Source: Sphingobacteriaceae bacterium
Lineage (GTDB): Bacteria > Bacteroidota > Bacteroidia > B-17B0 > Aurantibacillaceae
Length of the DNA stretch: 64,000 nucleotides
NCBI GenBank assembly: GCA_016715905.1
Contig: JADJXI010000003.1
Coordinates: 372,001 to 436,000 of the forward strand
Direction: 5' to 3'
In this document: positions 55,328 to 63,768 of the stretch, one piece after another
Layout of the letters: each line of letters opens with the position of its first letter
How positions within the stretch are numbered: the first letter of the stretch is position 1
Made by a program: the position numbers and the translations under genes
Notes under the pieces: model-generated
The model's database searches: none
What the model saw: the letters and a program-made list of their open reading frames with translations, nothing else
What the model was told of the DNA's origin: nothing

Positions 55328-58300
55328 TTAAACTACCAGATTAACAATTTTTTTAGGAACAACAATAACTTTTTTTGGCTTAGCTCCGTTTAAATATTTC
55401 TGCGTCTCTTCCAAACTTAAAATTTCTTTTTCTATCTCAGCCGGATTTAAATTTGCCGGTAATGCCACGTTAAACCGCGTTTTACCGTTAAAGGAAACCG
55501 GATAATTGAACGAATCTTCTACCAAGTACTCCGCTTTAAGTTCCGGAAACGCTGCAAAGGCAATGCTTTCTTTATGTCCAATCGCCTCCCATAATTCTTC
55601 GGTAATGTGCGGGGCGTAAGGAGAAATTAAAACCAATAAGGGCTCTAATATCTTACGCTTTGTACATTTTAAATCGGTTAATTCGTTTACACAAATCATA
55701 AAATTACTCACCGAAGTATTGAACGAAAATCGCTCAATGTCTTCTGTTATTTTTTTAATGGTTTTGTGTAATGTTTTTAATTCTGCTTTATTGGGTTCTT
55801 CTTCACTAATAACTAACTTATCTTCTTTATAAAACAACTTCCAGAGTTTTTTTAAAAATCCGGAAACACCGGTAATGCCATTGGTATTCCAGGGTTTACT
55901 TTGCTCAAGCGGACCCAAAAACATTTCATACAAACGTAAAGTATCGGCACCGTATTTTTCGCAGATTAAATCAGGAGTTACCACGTTATACCAACGCTTA
56001 CTCATTTTTTCAATAGCGTTTGAACATATTAATTTTCCATCTTCTAATTCAAATTCAATATTTTTGAAATCGTCTCTCCAATTTTTTAATGCATTAAGGT
56101 CAACACTATTTCCTTCAACAATATTTACATCAATATGTACATCTGTACAATTATAATTCTTCTTTAATCCTGCAGAAACAATTCTGTTTTCGTTGAGAAC
56201 TCGATGTATTATTGCTGAAGTTCCCTGTATCATCCCCTGATTAATTAATTTTTTGGCGGGTTCATCTACAGGTATTAAACCCCTATCAAATAAAAATTTA
56301 GTCCAAAAACGCACATATAATAAATGGCCGGTGGCATGTTCGCTTCCGCCAATGTATAAATCAATATTTTGCCAATAATCCATTAATTTTTTATCGGCAA
56401 AAGCATTTTTATTTTGAGCATCCATGTATCTTAAAAAATACCAGGAACTTCCTGCCCAACCCGGCATGGTGGTGTGCTCGTAATTAAATTCTCCTTTGTA
56501 TTTCCAGTTTTTCGCTCTGGCTAATGGGGGTTCTCCGTCTTCGGTGGGTAAAAATTTATCTACCTCAGGTAACACCAACGGTAATTCCTCATCGGATAAA
56601 GCGTAGGGAATATCATTTTTATAATAAATAGGAATGGGTTCGCCCCAATATCTTTGTCTACCAAAAACGGCATCTCTTAAACGGTAATTTATTTTTCCGG
56701 TTCCTATATTTAATTTTTCAATTTCCTGAATGGCTTTTTTAATGGCAGCCTTCACCTCTAATCCGTTTAAGAAATCAGAATTAATTAGTTTTCCTTCTTT
56801 CTCATCCCAGGAATTTTCTTCAAAATTATGCTCTTTCGTTGGAATAATTACCTGAGGTTTTTCAATTTTAAAATGTGTAGCAAATCTGAAATCTCTTTCA
56901 TCATGTGCAGGTACTGCCATCACCGCTCCGGTACCATATCCGGCCAAAACATAATCACCCACCCAAACCGGAATTGGTTTTTTGGTGAAGGGATGTTCAA
57001 CATAAGTTCCGGTAAATACTCCGCTTACTTTATTTATTTCGGCTTGTCTTTCTCTCTCACTTCTGTTTTTGGCGTAAGTTACATACTCTTCAACTGCATT
57101 TTTTTGTTCTGCTGTAGTAACAGTATTCACTAAGTCATGTTCAGGGGCTAAGGTTACAAAGGCTACTCCAAATATTGTATCTGGTCTTGTTGTAAATACT
57201 TCGATTGTGTTTGAAGCCTCACCCCCTTGCCCCCTCTCCAAAGTAGAGGGGGTTGAGGAAATTTTTGTTCTTATTCTTTCAATGACTTCATCCAAGTTGT
57301 TATTGATTTCTTTATTTGTGAATCTGATCACTTCAAAGCCAATTGAATTTAAAATTCTTGTTCTGTTGGCATCTCGCTCTTTAGTTAGTTCATGTATTTC
57401 GCCATCTACTTCAATGATGAGCGACTTTTCTAAACATATAAAGTCAGCAATAAACGTTTCTATTGGGTGTTGTCTTCTGAATTTTACACCTAGTTGATTA
57501 TTTCTTATAGCTTGCCATAATTTATCTTCAGATTCAGTTTGAGGCTGTCGATTTTCTTTTGCAAATTGTTTTAAAGCTTGGTAAACTGATTTATCTGCTG
57601 TTTGCCACTTCGGTTTGTTTCCCTTCTCCATTGGAGAAGGGTTAGGGATGAGGCTGAATTTCAAAGAAGTTCCCTCACTTTTTCCAATCCAATTTCGTTG
57701 TGATTCTTTTAAACTTTCACTCCAGTCAATTTGTTCGAGTCCGTCTAATAAACGCTGAGCATAAGCAGTAATTCGCATGCTCCATTGTTTCATCATTTTT
57801 CTTTCTACCGGATGTCCGCCTCGTTCACTTACTCCGTCTTTCACCTCGTCATTGGCTAATACAGTACCCAGGGCAGGACACCAATTCACCACGGCTTCGC
57901 CTAAATAAGCCAAACGATATTGCATTAAAATATCAGATTTTTCTTTTTCACCGAAATTTTTCCATTGATTGGCCGAGAAAGAAATAAATTTCTCATCGCA
58001 AGCGGCATTCACTTTCTGATTACCGTTTGTTTCAAATTCATGGATAAGGGTTTCAATTTTTTCGGCTTTATTCGTATTTTCATTAAACCAGGAATTAAAA
58101 AGCTGAATAAAAATCCACTGAGTCCATTTATAATATTCCGGATTTGAAGTTCTAACTTCTCTATCCCAATCAAAACTAAAACCAATTTTATCTAACTGTT
58201 CGCGGTATCTGTTTATATTTTCTTCGGTAGTGATAGCAGGATGTTGTCCGGTTTGTATGGCATATTGTTCAGCAGGTAAACCAAAACTATCGTATCCCAT

Positions 58301-58525
58301 GGGATGTAAAACATTAAATCCCTTATGTCTTTTATATCGGGCAATAATATCCGATGCGATATAACCCAAGGGATGCCCAACATGTAAGCCGGCACCTGAA
58401 GGATAGGGGAACATATCTAAAACATAATATTTGGGTTTAGCTGAATTATCTTCGGCCTTAAATGTTTTTGCCGCAGCCCATCGTTCCTGCCATTTTTTTT
58501 CTATAGTTCTGAAATGATATTCCAT
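55328..58525 (-). CDS. leuS: Leucine--tRNA ligase with an in-frame DUF559 nuclease-domain insertion
   Basis: A 1065-aa class Ia synthetase. HIGH motif HVGH at 48-51, KMSKR at 840-844, editing site region intact (FTTRPDTIFG just after residue 440; GTGAVMAVPAHDERDF). Without residues 291-437 it would be 918 aa, the normal size. These 147 extra residues lie between EGTSLKF and SNTIEVFTTRPDT, at the entry to the CP1 editing domain, and include a DUF559 nuclease-like domain. All of it stays in one reading frame, so the enzyme should still be made. Whether the insert is kept or removed from the protein is unknown. The tRNA-binding anticodon domain is at the C-terminus. Confidence 0.95.
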   Translation of the reverse strand: MEYHFRTIEKKWQERWAAAKTFKAEDNSAKPKYYVLDMFPYPSGAGLHVGHPLGYIASDIIARYKRHKGFNVLHPMGYDSFGLPAEQYAIQTGQHPAITTEENINRYREQLDKIGFSFDWDREVRTSNPEYYKWTQWIFIQLFNSWFNENTNKAEKIETLIHEFETNGNQKVNAACDEKFISFSANQWKNFGEKEKSDILMQYRLAYLGEAVVNWCPALGTVLANDEVKDGVSERGGHPVERKMMKQWSMRITAYAQRLLDGLEQIDWSESLKESQRNWIGKSEGTSLKFSLIPNPSPMEKGNKPKWQTADKSVYQALKQFAKENRQPQTESEDKLWQAIRNNQLGVKFRRQHPIETFIADFICLEKSLIIEVDGEIHELTKERDANRTRILNSIGFEVIRFTNKEINNNLDEVIERIRTKISSTPSTLERGQGGEASNTIEVFTTRPDTIFGVAFVTLAPEHDLVNTVTTAEQKNAVEEYVTYAKNRSERERQAEINKVSGVFTGTYVEHPFTKKPIPVWVGDYVLAGYGTGAVMAVPAHDERDFRFATHFKIEKPQVIIPTKEHNFEENSWDEKEGKLINSDFLNGLEVKAAIKKAIQEIEKLNIGTGKINYRLRDAVFGRQRYWGEPIPIYYKNDIPYALSDEELPLVLPEVDKFLPTEDGEPPLARAKNWKYKGEFNYEHTTMPGWAGSSWYFLRYMDAQNKNAFADKKLMDYWQNIDLYIGGSEHATGHLLYVRFWTKFLFDRGLIPVDEPAKKLINQGMIQGTSAIIHRVLNENRIVSAGLKKNYNCTDVHIDVNIVEGNSVDLNALKNWRDDFKNIEFELEDGKLICSNAIEKMSKRWYNVVTPDLICEKYGADTLRLYEMFLGPLEQSKPWNTNGITGVSGFLKKLWKLFYKEDKLVISEEEPNKAELKTLHKTIKKITEDIERFSFNTSVSNFMICVNELTDLKCTKRKILEPLLVLISPYAPHITEELWEAIGHKESIAFAAFPELKAEYLVEDSFNYPVSFNGKTRFNVALPANLNPAEIEKEILSLEETQKYLNGAKPKKVIVVPKKIVNLVV
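57215..57239 (-). repeat. Terminal inverted repeat, downstream (gene-sense 3') end of the leuS element
   Basis: Plus-strand AGCCTCACC... ending CTCTCC, 25 bases. The gene-sense strand ends TGAGGCT. It matches the other end in its first seven bases and in CTCC, and has similar C-runs between. The hairpin 57230-57252 overlaps its inner part. Confidence 0.7.
57633..57655 (-). repeat. Terminal inverted repeat, upstream (gene-sense 5') end of the leuS element
   Basis: Gene sense AGCCTCATCCCTAACC then CTTCTCC, 23 bases; with the following bases it forms the hairpin CCCTTCTCC/GGAGAAGGG (57621-57641). Such C-rich palindromes encode NPSPMEKG here and ERGQGGE at the other end, both of which I recall as frequent read-through of repeat palindromes in Bacteroidota proteins. 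Confidence 0.7.
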
Positions 58526-58576
58526 TTTATTTACAAGCCCTAAATATAACGATAGTTTAATTAAAATTGATGCGTT

Positions 58577-59680
58577 TTAAAGCGGAACAGCATTTCCGGT
58601 TTCTACCAAAAATACTTTATGTTCAATAGGCATACTATCAAATAGCTGCTGCATTCGGTCGGCATGGGAATCCGTTATAAATACCTGCCCAAAATTTTCA
58701 TTGCTCACCAATTCAATTAACTTAGTAAATCTGTTTTTATCCAGTTTATCATATACATCATCCAGCAAAAGCAAGGGCGTGGTATTTTTTTTATCTTTTA
58801 TAAACTCGTATTGAGCCAGCTTCAGCGCCAACACATATGATTTTTGCTGGCCCTGAGAAGCGAATTTTTTCAAACTGTTGCCGGATAAAATAAATTCCAA
58901 ATCGTCTTTATGCGGACCAATACTGGTATAAGTTAATGCACGATCTTTGGCCAAATTAGCCATTAAAGCTGCCTTATAATCTTTGCTTCCAATACTACTC
59001 TGATAGGCCAGGCCCACTGCTTCAACACTGCTGCTGATGAAAGCGTAGTATTTATTAAAAATGGGAATAAATTGTTTGAGAAATTCTTGTCGTATTTCGC
59101 AAATTATTTTTCCGTGTAACACCAATTGTTCATCCCAAATATCAATGGTTTCAGAATCAAATGTTCTGCTTTCGGCAAATTGTTTTAATAGAGCGTTGCG
59201 TTGTCGAATAACTTGTTGGTAAGCAACCAATTTATCTAAATACACTTTATCGTATTGCGCAATAACACTATCTAAAAATTTTCTTCTTTCCTCACTGGTG
59301 CCGTTAATTAATTCGGCATCACCCGGTGAAATCATAACTAAGGGAAATTGACCAATGTGTTCACTTAATCGATCATATTCCTTTTTATTTTTTCGAAAAA
59401 CTTTTTTTTGATTTCGCCTTAATCCGCAATAAACCTCTGTTTCTTCATTAAATTTATTAAACACGCCTTGAATTACGCAAAGTCCCTCGTTGTGTTTTAT
59501 GTTTTGACTGTCAATAGCATTGAAGTAACTTTTACAAAAAGAGAGATAGTAGATGGCATCCAGTAAATTGGTTTTGCCCATGCCGTTATTACCCACAAAA
59601 CAGTTAATTTTTTGCGAAAATTCAGCGTCAAATGAAGCGTAATTTTTGAAGTTTATAAGGGATAATTGCTTTAAAAACAT
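58577..59680 (-). CDS. recF: DNA replication/repair protein RecF
   Basis: A 367-aa SMC-like ATPase that helps load RecA at gaps. Walker A GNNGMGKT at 30-37, RecF-specific SLINFKNYASFDAEF, MISPGDAELINGTSEERRKFLD, ABC signature region FASQGQQKSYVLALKLAQ and Walker B PLLLLDDVYDKLD. Length is typical. It is upstream of leuS on the same strand with a 51-base gap; the -7 box at 59691 probably drives both. Confidence 0.96.
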   Translation of the reverse strand: MFLKQLSLINFKNYASFDAEFSQKINCFVGNNGMGKTNLLDAIYYLSFCKSYFNAIDSQNIKHNEGLCVIQGVFNKFNEETEVYCGLRRNQKKVFRKNKKEYDRLSEHIGQFPLVMISPGDAELINGTSEERRKFLDSVIAQYDKVYLDKLVAYQQVIRQRNALLKQFAESRTFDSETIDIWDEQLVLHGKIICEIRQEFLKQFIPIFNKYYAFISSSVEAVGLAYQSSIGSKDYKAALMANLAKDRALTYTSIGPHKDDLEFILSGNSLKKFASQGQQKSYVLALKLAQYEFIKDKKNTTPLLLLDDVYDKLDKNRFTKLIELVSNENFGQVFITDSHADRMQQLFDSMPIEHKVFLVETGNAVPL

Positions 59681-59690
59681 GGGTTTTCAA

Positions 59691-59698
59691 CAAAATTA
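59691..59698 (-). promoter_or_regulatory. Putative -7 promoter box for recF
   Basis: Minus-strand TAATTTTG fits TAnnTTTG and ends 10 bases before the ATG at 59680. No -33 box is evident. The rest of the 107-base gap to the next gene (59681-59787) shows nothing further. Confidence 0.4.
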
Positions 59699-59787
59699 GG
59701 CATTTTTTAAGGCTAAGTACCGCTATTTAAAAAAAATTCGGAATTCAAGGAAAAAATGCTAAATTCGCAGACTAATTTTTTGTACAA

Positions 59788-60552
59788 ATGTCTGATTTAA
59801 AAGAAGAAACAAATGTTGAGAACAACGATGAAATCGTTGAAGTAAATGAAGAGGTTTCAGAAAAAGTAGCAAAGCCGATTGATCCCAGTTTAGAGGGCAT
59901 TCAATTGTTTTATGAAAAAAATAAAAAAATGGTCACTTATGTGGGTGGCGGTTTAGCTTTACTTATTGCTCTTTTTGTATATTATAAATTTATGTATCTG
60001 CCTGAAAAAGAAAAAGAGGCAGCCAATGAAGCATTTTGGGCTCAAGCTTTTTTTGAAAGAGATAGCTTTAATTTAAGCTTAAAGGGCGGACCTATGGTGA
60101 TGGCAGCAGAAGGACAAAAACAAATGATGGGCTTTGAACAAATTGCTGATGAATATAGCATGACTAAAGTTGGAAATTTAAGTAATTATTATGCCGGTGT
60201 TTGTCTTTTAAGAACAGGGAAATATGAGCAAGCCATTGAACGTTTTAATCAATTCAGCGCGAATGATGCATTACTGGCACCCATTGCACTTGGAGCAACC
60301 GGCGATGCGTATATGCAATTAAATAATGCCGAACAAGCCGTAAAATATTATTTGAAGGCGGCTGATAAAAGCAACAATAGTTTTACAACTCCTTTATACT
60401 TAAAAAAAGCAGGATTCGCTTATGAATTAAAAGCAAATTATGCAGAAGCTTTAGGTATTTACGAAAGAATAAAACGCGAATATGGAAAAAGTGCGGAAGG
60501 AAAAGAGATTGAACGCGATATTGCTAAGGTAAAAACATTAGGTAATCTTTAA
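59788..60552 (+). CDS. Membrane-anchored TPR protein (YfgM-like)
   Basis: A 254-aa protein. An acidic cytoplasmic N-terminus (1-48) precedes one membrane segment (about 49-70, VTYVGGGLALLIALFVYYKF). A periplasmic part follows with TPR repeats (YYAGVCLLRTGKYEQAIERF; ALGATGDAYMQLNNAEQAVKYYL; AGFAYELKANYAEALGIYERI). It resembles YfgM, a membrane chaperone-like partner of SecYEG. A similar gene precedes ribH in other Bacteroidota. Function inferred from topology. Ends just before a terminator. Confidence 0.8.
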   Translation: MSDLKEETNVENNDEIVEVNEEVSEKVAKPIDPSLEGIQLFYEKNKKMVTYVGGGLALLIALFVYYKFMYLPEKEKEAANEAFWAQAFFERDSFNLSLKGGPMVMAAEGQKQMMGFEQIADEYSMTKVGNLSNYYAGVCLLRTGKYEQAIERFNQFSANDALLAPIALGATGDAYMQLNNAEQAVKYYLKAADKSNNSFTTPLYLKKAGFAYELKANYAEALGIYERIKREYGKSAEGKEIERDIAKVKTLGNL

Positions 60553-60556
60553 TATG

Positions 60557-60584
60557 AAAGTCCCGATACAAACGGGACTTTTTA
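60557..60584 (+). terminator. Rho-independent terminator
   Basis: AAAGTCCCG/CGGGACTTT with loop ATACAAA followed by TTTAATTTT. Its 3' side is 8 bases from the ribH ATG, so it may also limit ribH expression from the upstream promoter. Confidence 0.8.
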
Positions 60585-60591
60585 ATTTTAT

Positions 60592-61092
60592 ATGAGTTCA
60601 GTAAATCATCATTTATCAAAAGTGCAGGGAAGCGAAGTTCCGGATGCATCCTTATATAAATTTGGAATAGTTTGGTCGGAATGGAATTCGGAAATAACTA
60701 ATGCGCTTTTACAGGGAGCTAAAAATACTTTGTTGGATAACGGAGCCCGGGCCGAAAATATTATTATTAAAGCTGTACCCGGCAGTTTTGAACTTACTTT
60801 AGGCGCACAATGGATGTTGGAAGAAACAGATGTAGATGCTGTGATTTGTTTAGGTTGTGTGATACAGGGAGAAACCAAACATTTTGATTTTATTTGCAAT
60901 GCCGTAGCCAAAGGAATTACGGATTTAAATATTGAGTACAGTGTGCCGGTTATTTTTGGCGTACTTACACCTAATGATATGCAGCAGGCCTTGGATAGAG
61001 CAGGAGGAAAGCATGGAAATAAAGGAGATGAAGCTGCCATTACAGCCATAAAAATGATTGCGCTATATGATTCATTTGACGAAGAATTGTAA
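60592..61092 (+). CDS. ribH: 6,7-dimethyl-8-ribityllumazine synthase
   Basis: A 166-aa lumazine synthase that condenses 5-amino-6-ribitylaminouracil with 3,4-dihydroxybutanone phosphate, the penultimate step to riboflavin. Motifs: FGIVWSEWN, VPGSFELTLGAQWM, CLGCVIQGETKHFDFICNA (with catalytic His) and FGVLTPNDMQQALDRAGG. It assembles as large shells in this family. Other rib genes are not nearby. No FMN riboswitch is visible upstream. Confidence 0.96.
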   Translation: MSSVNHHLSKVQGSEVPDASLYKFGIVWSEWNSEITNALLQGAKNTLLDNGARAENIIIKAVPGSFELTLGAQWMLEETDVDAVICLGCVIQGETKHFDFICNAVAKGITDLNIEYSVPVIFGVLTPNDMQQALDRAGGKHGNKGDEAAITAIKMIALYDSFDEEL

Positions 61093-61106
61093 TTGAAAAA
61101 ATAAAT

Positions 61107-61212
61107 TAAGGAATCCTGTTTGAATCAGGAGCTGACGCGCAACCGTGATGCAATTTTGCTAAGCCGGACACTTATTAACTAAAAAACACTCTCGCGATAC
61201 GGAGTACGACTT
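61107..61212 (+). promoter_or_regulatory. Cobalamin (adenosylcobalamin-type) riboswitch
   Basis: Downstream of ribH, the segment AAGGAATCCTG...AATCAGGAGCTGACGC is followed by CGCAACCGTGA, then CTAAGCCGGACAC and the GATAC core at 61196-61200 with flanks CTCTCGC/GGAGTACGAC. This matches the B12-box family (GGGAA, CCGGGGCTG, CCGCAACTGT, GAGCC, GATAC). A 7-bp pairing of 61194-61200 with 61231-61237 could be the expression switch. It precedes a T9SS-sorted protein, not a BtuB receptor. Confidence 0.85.
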
Positions 61213-61243
61213 AAGTAAAATTAAGTAATTGTATCGCTTTAGT

Positions 61244-62215
61244 ATGAAGCGATTTTTTTTATTTCTAATTTTTCCCTTTTGTATAAAAGGACAATTTGCT
61301 CCCGCTGCCGGACAACCGGGTTCAACGGCTATTAAAAAAGATAGTTCAATTATTGTGAATTGGGCCAATGCCTGTGAAATTACAAGAGGATATCAGGATA
61401 TTTCTAATACAGGATTGGGATTAACTACAGTTGGAGAAAATACGAGTGCAATTGGACCGGCAGATGGGAACCAAGTGGTGAGTTTAGGAGATGGAGGGCA
61501 GGCCATTTTAAATTTCCCGCAAGCCATTCGTAACGGTCCCGGATTTGATTTTTGTGTTTTCGAAAATTCATTTGATCCCGGATTTTTAGAATTGGCTTTT
61601 GTGGAAGTAAGTAGCGACGGAATAAATTACACCCGATTTCCGGCAACTTGCAATGTGCAAAACACCTTGCAGATTGGTCCTTTCGATACCAGCAGCGATC
61701 CAACTAAAATAAATAATTTGGCCGGAAAATATGTAGCCCATTACGGAGTGCCTTTTGATTTGCAAGAATTGGCGGGAAGTATTGGATTAGATTTGGAAAA
61801 TATTACTCATGTAAAATTAATTGATGTGGTGGGATGTATTCAGCCGCAGTATGCGCGTTACGATAAAAACAATAATATTATTAATGATTTATGGTCAACG
61901 CCTTTTCCTTCGAGCGGATTTGATTTAGATGCCGTAGGCGTAATACATCAAAAACCGGTTGGACTCAATGAAAATATTGAACAAAACAAAGTAAAAATGT
62001 TTTATAATTCATCCGATAAAAATATTGTGCTTAGCTTAAACGAAGTGTTAGCAGGAGAAATTCAGGTAATATCTTTAACCGGTGCAATTTGCAAAAGAGA
62101 AGAATTAGATAGTTTAAATCAATCAATTGCCCTTAGCGATTTAAGCGATGGAATTTATCTGTTGAAAATTAACACGGCGAATTTTTCAATTACACGTAAA
62201 ATTTTGGTGTATTGA
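61244..62215 (+). CDS. B12-riboswitch-controlled T9SS-sorted surface protein
   Basis: A 323-aa exported protein starting at ATG 61244 (MKRFFLFLIFPFCIKG); an in-frame TTG at 61229 would fall inside the riboswitch expression platform. The mature part (FAPAAGQPGSTAI, ACEITRGYQDISN, VSLGDGGQAILNFPQAI, FDFCVFENSF, FVEVSSDGINYTRF) is a beta-rich domain that I recall from cell-surface proteins near cobalamin uptake genes. The C-terminal ~75 residues (KNIVLSLNEVLAGEIQVISLTG, LSDGIYLLKI, ITRKILVY) are a T9SS type A sorting domain. Probably binds or captures a corrinoid at the surface; this is inferred. Confidence 0.85.
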   Translation: MKRFFLFLIFPFCIKGQFAPAAGQPGSTAIKKDSSIIVNWANACEITRGYQDISNTGLGLTTVGENTSAIGPADGNQVVSLGDGGQAILNFPQAIRNGPGFDFCVFENSFDPGFLELAFVEVSSDGINYTRFPATCNVQNTLQIGPFDTSSDPTKINNLAGKYVAHYGVPFDLQELAGSIGLDLENITHVKLIDVVGCIQPQYARYDKNNNIINDLWSTPFPSSGFDLDAVGVIHQKPVGLNENIEQNKVKMFYNSSDKNIVLSLNEVLAGEIQVISLTGAICKREELDSLNQSIALSDLSDGIYLLKINTANFSITRKILVY

Positions 62216-62216
62216 T

Positions 62217-62726
62217 TTATTTCACCTTTACAAAATTAAAATCTTCTTGATGGAAAACTTTTTCTGTCATCCCAGCAATTCTTGCGCATAAAAAATCAGG
62301 TTGTGGATTTTTGTAAATGATTTGTTGAGGATAATCATGTTCAGGATTTTCAAAATAATATTCTCCGTCTTTTATTTTTGTGAATTTAAAGGGCACAGGT
62401 TTCCCTTCATTTTGATCAGCGACAATTGGAATGTAAAATATTTCATCACCTATTTCTTGTAAAGTAATTGATTCTTTAAACAATGTGTCTTGCCCCCTTA
62501 ACGTAACACTCATTCCTGCATATAACTTATCTGTTTTTTTCTCCCAAATTTCATAAGAGATTAATTTATCATTAACGGATTTCCATTTTCCAATCAACCA
62601 ACTCATCATTTGAATGTTATTTCTATTCGAATTTTTCTGTTCGGAAATATTATTTTGTTCATTTGTATTATGTTGGTTGCACGAAAACAAAACAAGTACC
62701 AAAGTGTATGACATTAACTTTTTCAT
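62217..62726 (-). CDS. DUF6265-like lipoprotein
   Basis: A 169-aa protein with a lipoprotein signal (MKKLMSYTLVLVLFSC, Cys16). After an Asn-rich stretch (20-40) it resembles DUF6265: MMSWLIGKWKS, SYEIWEKKTD and FENPEHDYPQQIIY. The family is lipocalin-like and may bind small ligands. Role is unknown. The stop is 1 base beyond that of the convergent T9SS-sorted gene. Confidence 0.8.
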   Translation of the reverse strand: MKKLMSYTLVLVLFSCNQHNTNEQNNISEQKNSNRNNIQMMSWLIGKWKSVNDKLISYEIWEKKTDKLYAGMSVTLRGQDTLFKESITLQEIGDEIFYIPIVADQNEGKPVPFKFTKIKDGEYYFENPEHDYPQQIIYKNPQPDFLCARIAGMTEKVFHQEDFNFVKVK

Positions 62727-62764
62727 AACATGAAGGTAGTTATTTATTCTATAAATTTTTTTCG

Positions 62765-63652
62765 CTAATCTTTCAAAGAATCAATTTTAAGTGAAGTCAT
62801 CGTTAATGAACCGGCCACGGCCACATCATTAAACAAACTAAGTTCATCTTTTTCTTCTTTTAAAGCCAACACATAAAGCAGGGGAAGAAAATGTTCGGGT
62901 GTTGGTATAGCTAAATCAAATGCTTTACCCTGCGATTTAAAGTTGATTAAGGCTTTGTGATTGTGATTTACAATAAACGTTTTCATTTTTTCGTTGGCTT
63001 CTTTTGCCCAATCATAAGCATAATTTGAAGTGTTTAGTTTATCCCAGGCTACCATTCCTAAATTGTGTACCATATTGCCGCTTCCAATAATTAATACGCC
63101 CTTTTTTCTTAAAAAATCAAGTTGTTTGGCTAAATCATAATGATATTGCGGTGCTTGCTTATAATCTAAACTCATTTGAAAAACCGGAATATTAGCTTCG
63201 GGGTACATGGGTTTTATCACCGACCATGCGCCATGATCCAGTCCCCAATTATAATCGAGTTTAATTTCAGACTTGGTAATATATTTTTTAGTTGCTGCAG
63301 CCAGTTCCGGATGGCCATTGGCCGGGTATTGTACATCAAAAAGGGCTTGAGGAAATCCGCCAAAATCGTGTATTGTTTTTGGTTTTTCCATAGCGGTAAT
63401 CAGCGTACCGTTAGTTTCCCAATGCGCCGAAATGCATAAAATGGCTGTTGGTGTTGGAATGTCATCGCTAATTTTTTTCCATCCTTTTACGAACTCATTA
63501 TCTTCAATCGCGTTCATGGGGCTGCCATGTCCGATAAAGAGCACCGGCATTTTTTTATTTTCGTTGGATGTCATTTTTTTATTTTGTTGAATTTGTGACC
63601 TGCCTATAAGCGGTAAAGCACTTAAAAGTTTAATAAATTCCAAACGGGTCAT
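62765..63652 (-). CDS. ygiD: Extradiol dioxygenase of the DODA (YgiD) type
   Basis: A 295-aa 4,5-DOPA-extradiol-dioxygenase-like protein. After an N-terminal extension (MTRLEFIKLLSALPLIG) that is typical of Bacteroidota members, the core is VLFIGHGSPMNAIEDNEFVKGW, LCISAHWETNG, IHDFGGFPQALFDVQYPA, DHGAWSVIKPMYPEANIPVFQM, and IIGSGNMVHNLG. The His residues at GHGSP, SAHWE and LDHGAW are candidate metal ligands. It probably cleaves catechol-type substrates in this fold. Start ATG 63652; TTG 63658 would add two residues. Confidence 0.9.
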   Translation of the reverse strand: MTRLEFIKLLSALPLIGRSQIQQNKKMTSNENKKMPVLFIGHGSPMNAIEDNEFVKGWKKISDDIPTPTAILCISAHWETNGTLITAMEKPKTIHDFGGFPQALFDVQYPANGHPELAAATKKYITKSEIKLDYNWGLDHGAWSVIKPMYPEANIPVFQMSLDYKQAPQYHYDLAKQLDFLRKKGVLIIGSGNMVHNLGMVAWDKLNTSNYAYDWAKEANEKMKTFIVNHNHKALINFKSQGKAFDLAIPTPEHFLPLLYVLALKEEKDELSLFNDVAVAGSLTMTSLKIDSLKD

Positions 63653-63768
63653 AATCAAATGTATAAAAACTAAAGTAAGTTGTAAAGCGACTAAGGCTAA
63701 AAATTGTGAAGGAAATGAGCGATGAAGTAGGGTTTAATAAAACCGATAGCCCTCAACGGTAATTTAAA

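Larger units (their letters stand above)
57215..57655 (-). mobile_element. In-frame palindrome-bounded element encoding a DUF559 nuclease domain, inside leuS
   Basis: A 441-bp (147-codon) segment. Its ends read AGCCTCA and TGAGGCT in gene sense. Imperfect inverted repeats of 23 and 25 bases continue inward to CTCC/GGAG. Each end then forms a hairpin: 57621-57641 (CCCTTCTCC/GGAGAAGGG) and 57230-57252 (CCCCCTCT/AGAGGGGG). Between them is a DUF559/Vsr-like domain with TESEDKLW, KFRRQHPIETFIADFICL (Asp361) and IIEVDGEIHEL (Glu372, Asp374), the PD-(D/E)XK-type arrangement. There is no recognisable transposase, and I cannot assign target-site duplications because the sequence without the element is not given. 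No intein splicing motifs are seen. Confidence 0.8.

Noticed and set aside
57215..57655. Intein in LeuRS
   Set aside because: No N-terminal Cys/Ser splice block A/B or C-terminal HN-C/S/T junction is visible; the ends are palindromic repeats instead.
63656..63663. Minus-strand TACATTTG as promoter of the dioxygenase gene
   Set aside because: It lies only 4 bases before the ATG, so the start would be at or inside the start codon. A leaderless message is possible but not supported, and the N-terminal extension is typical of the family.
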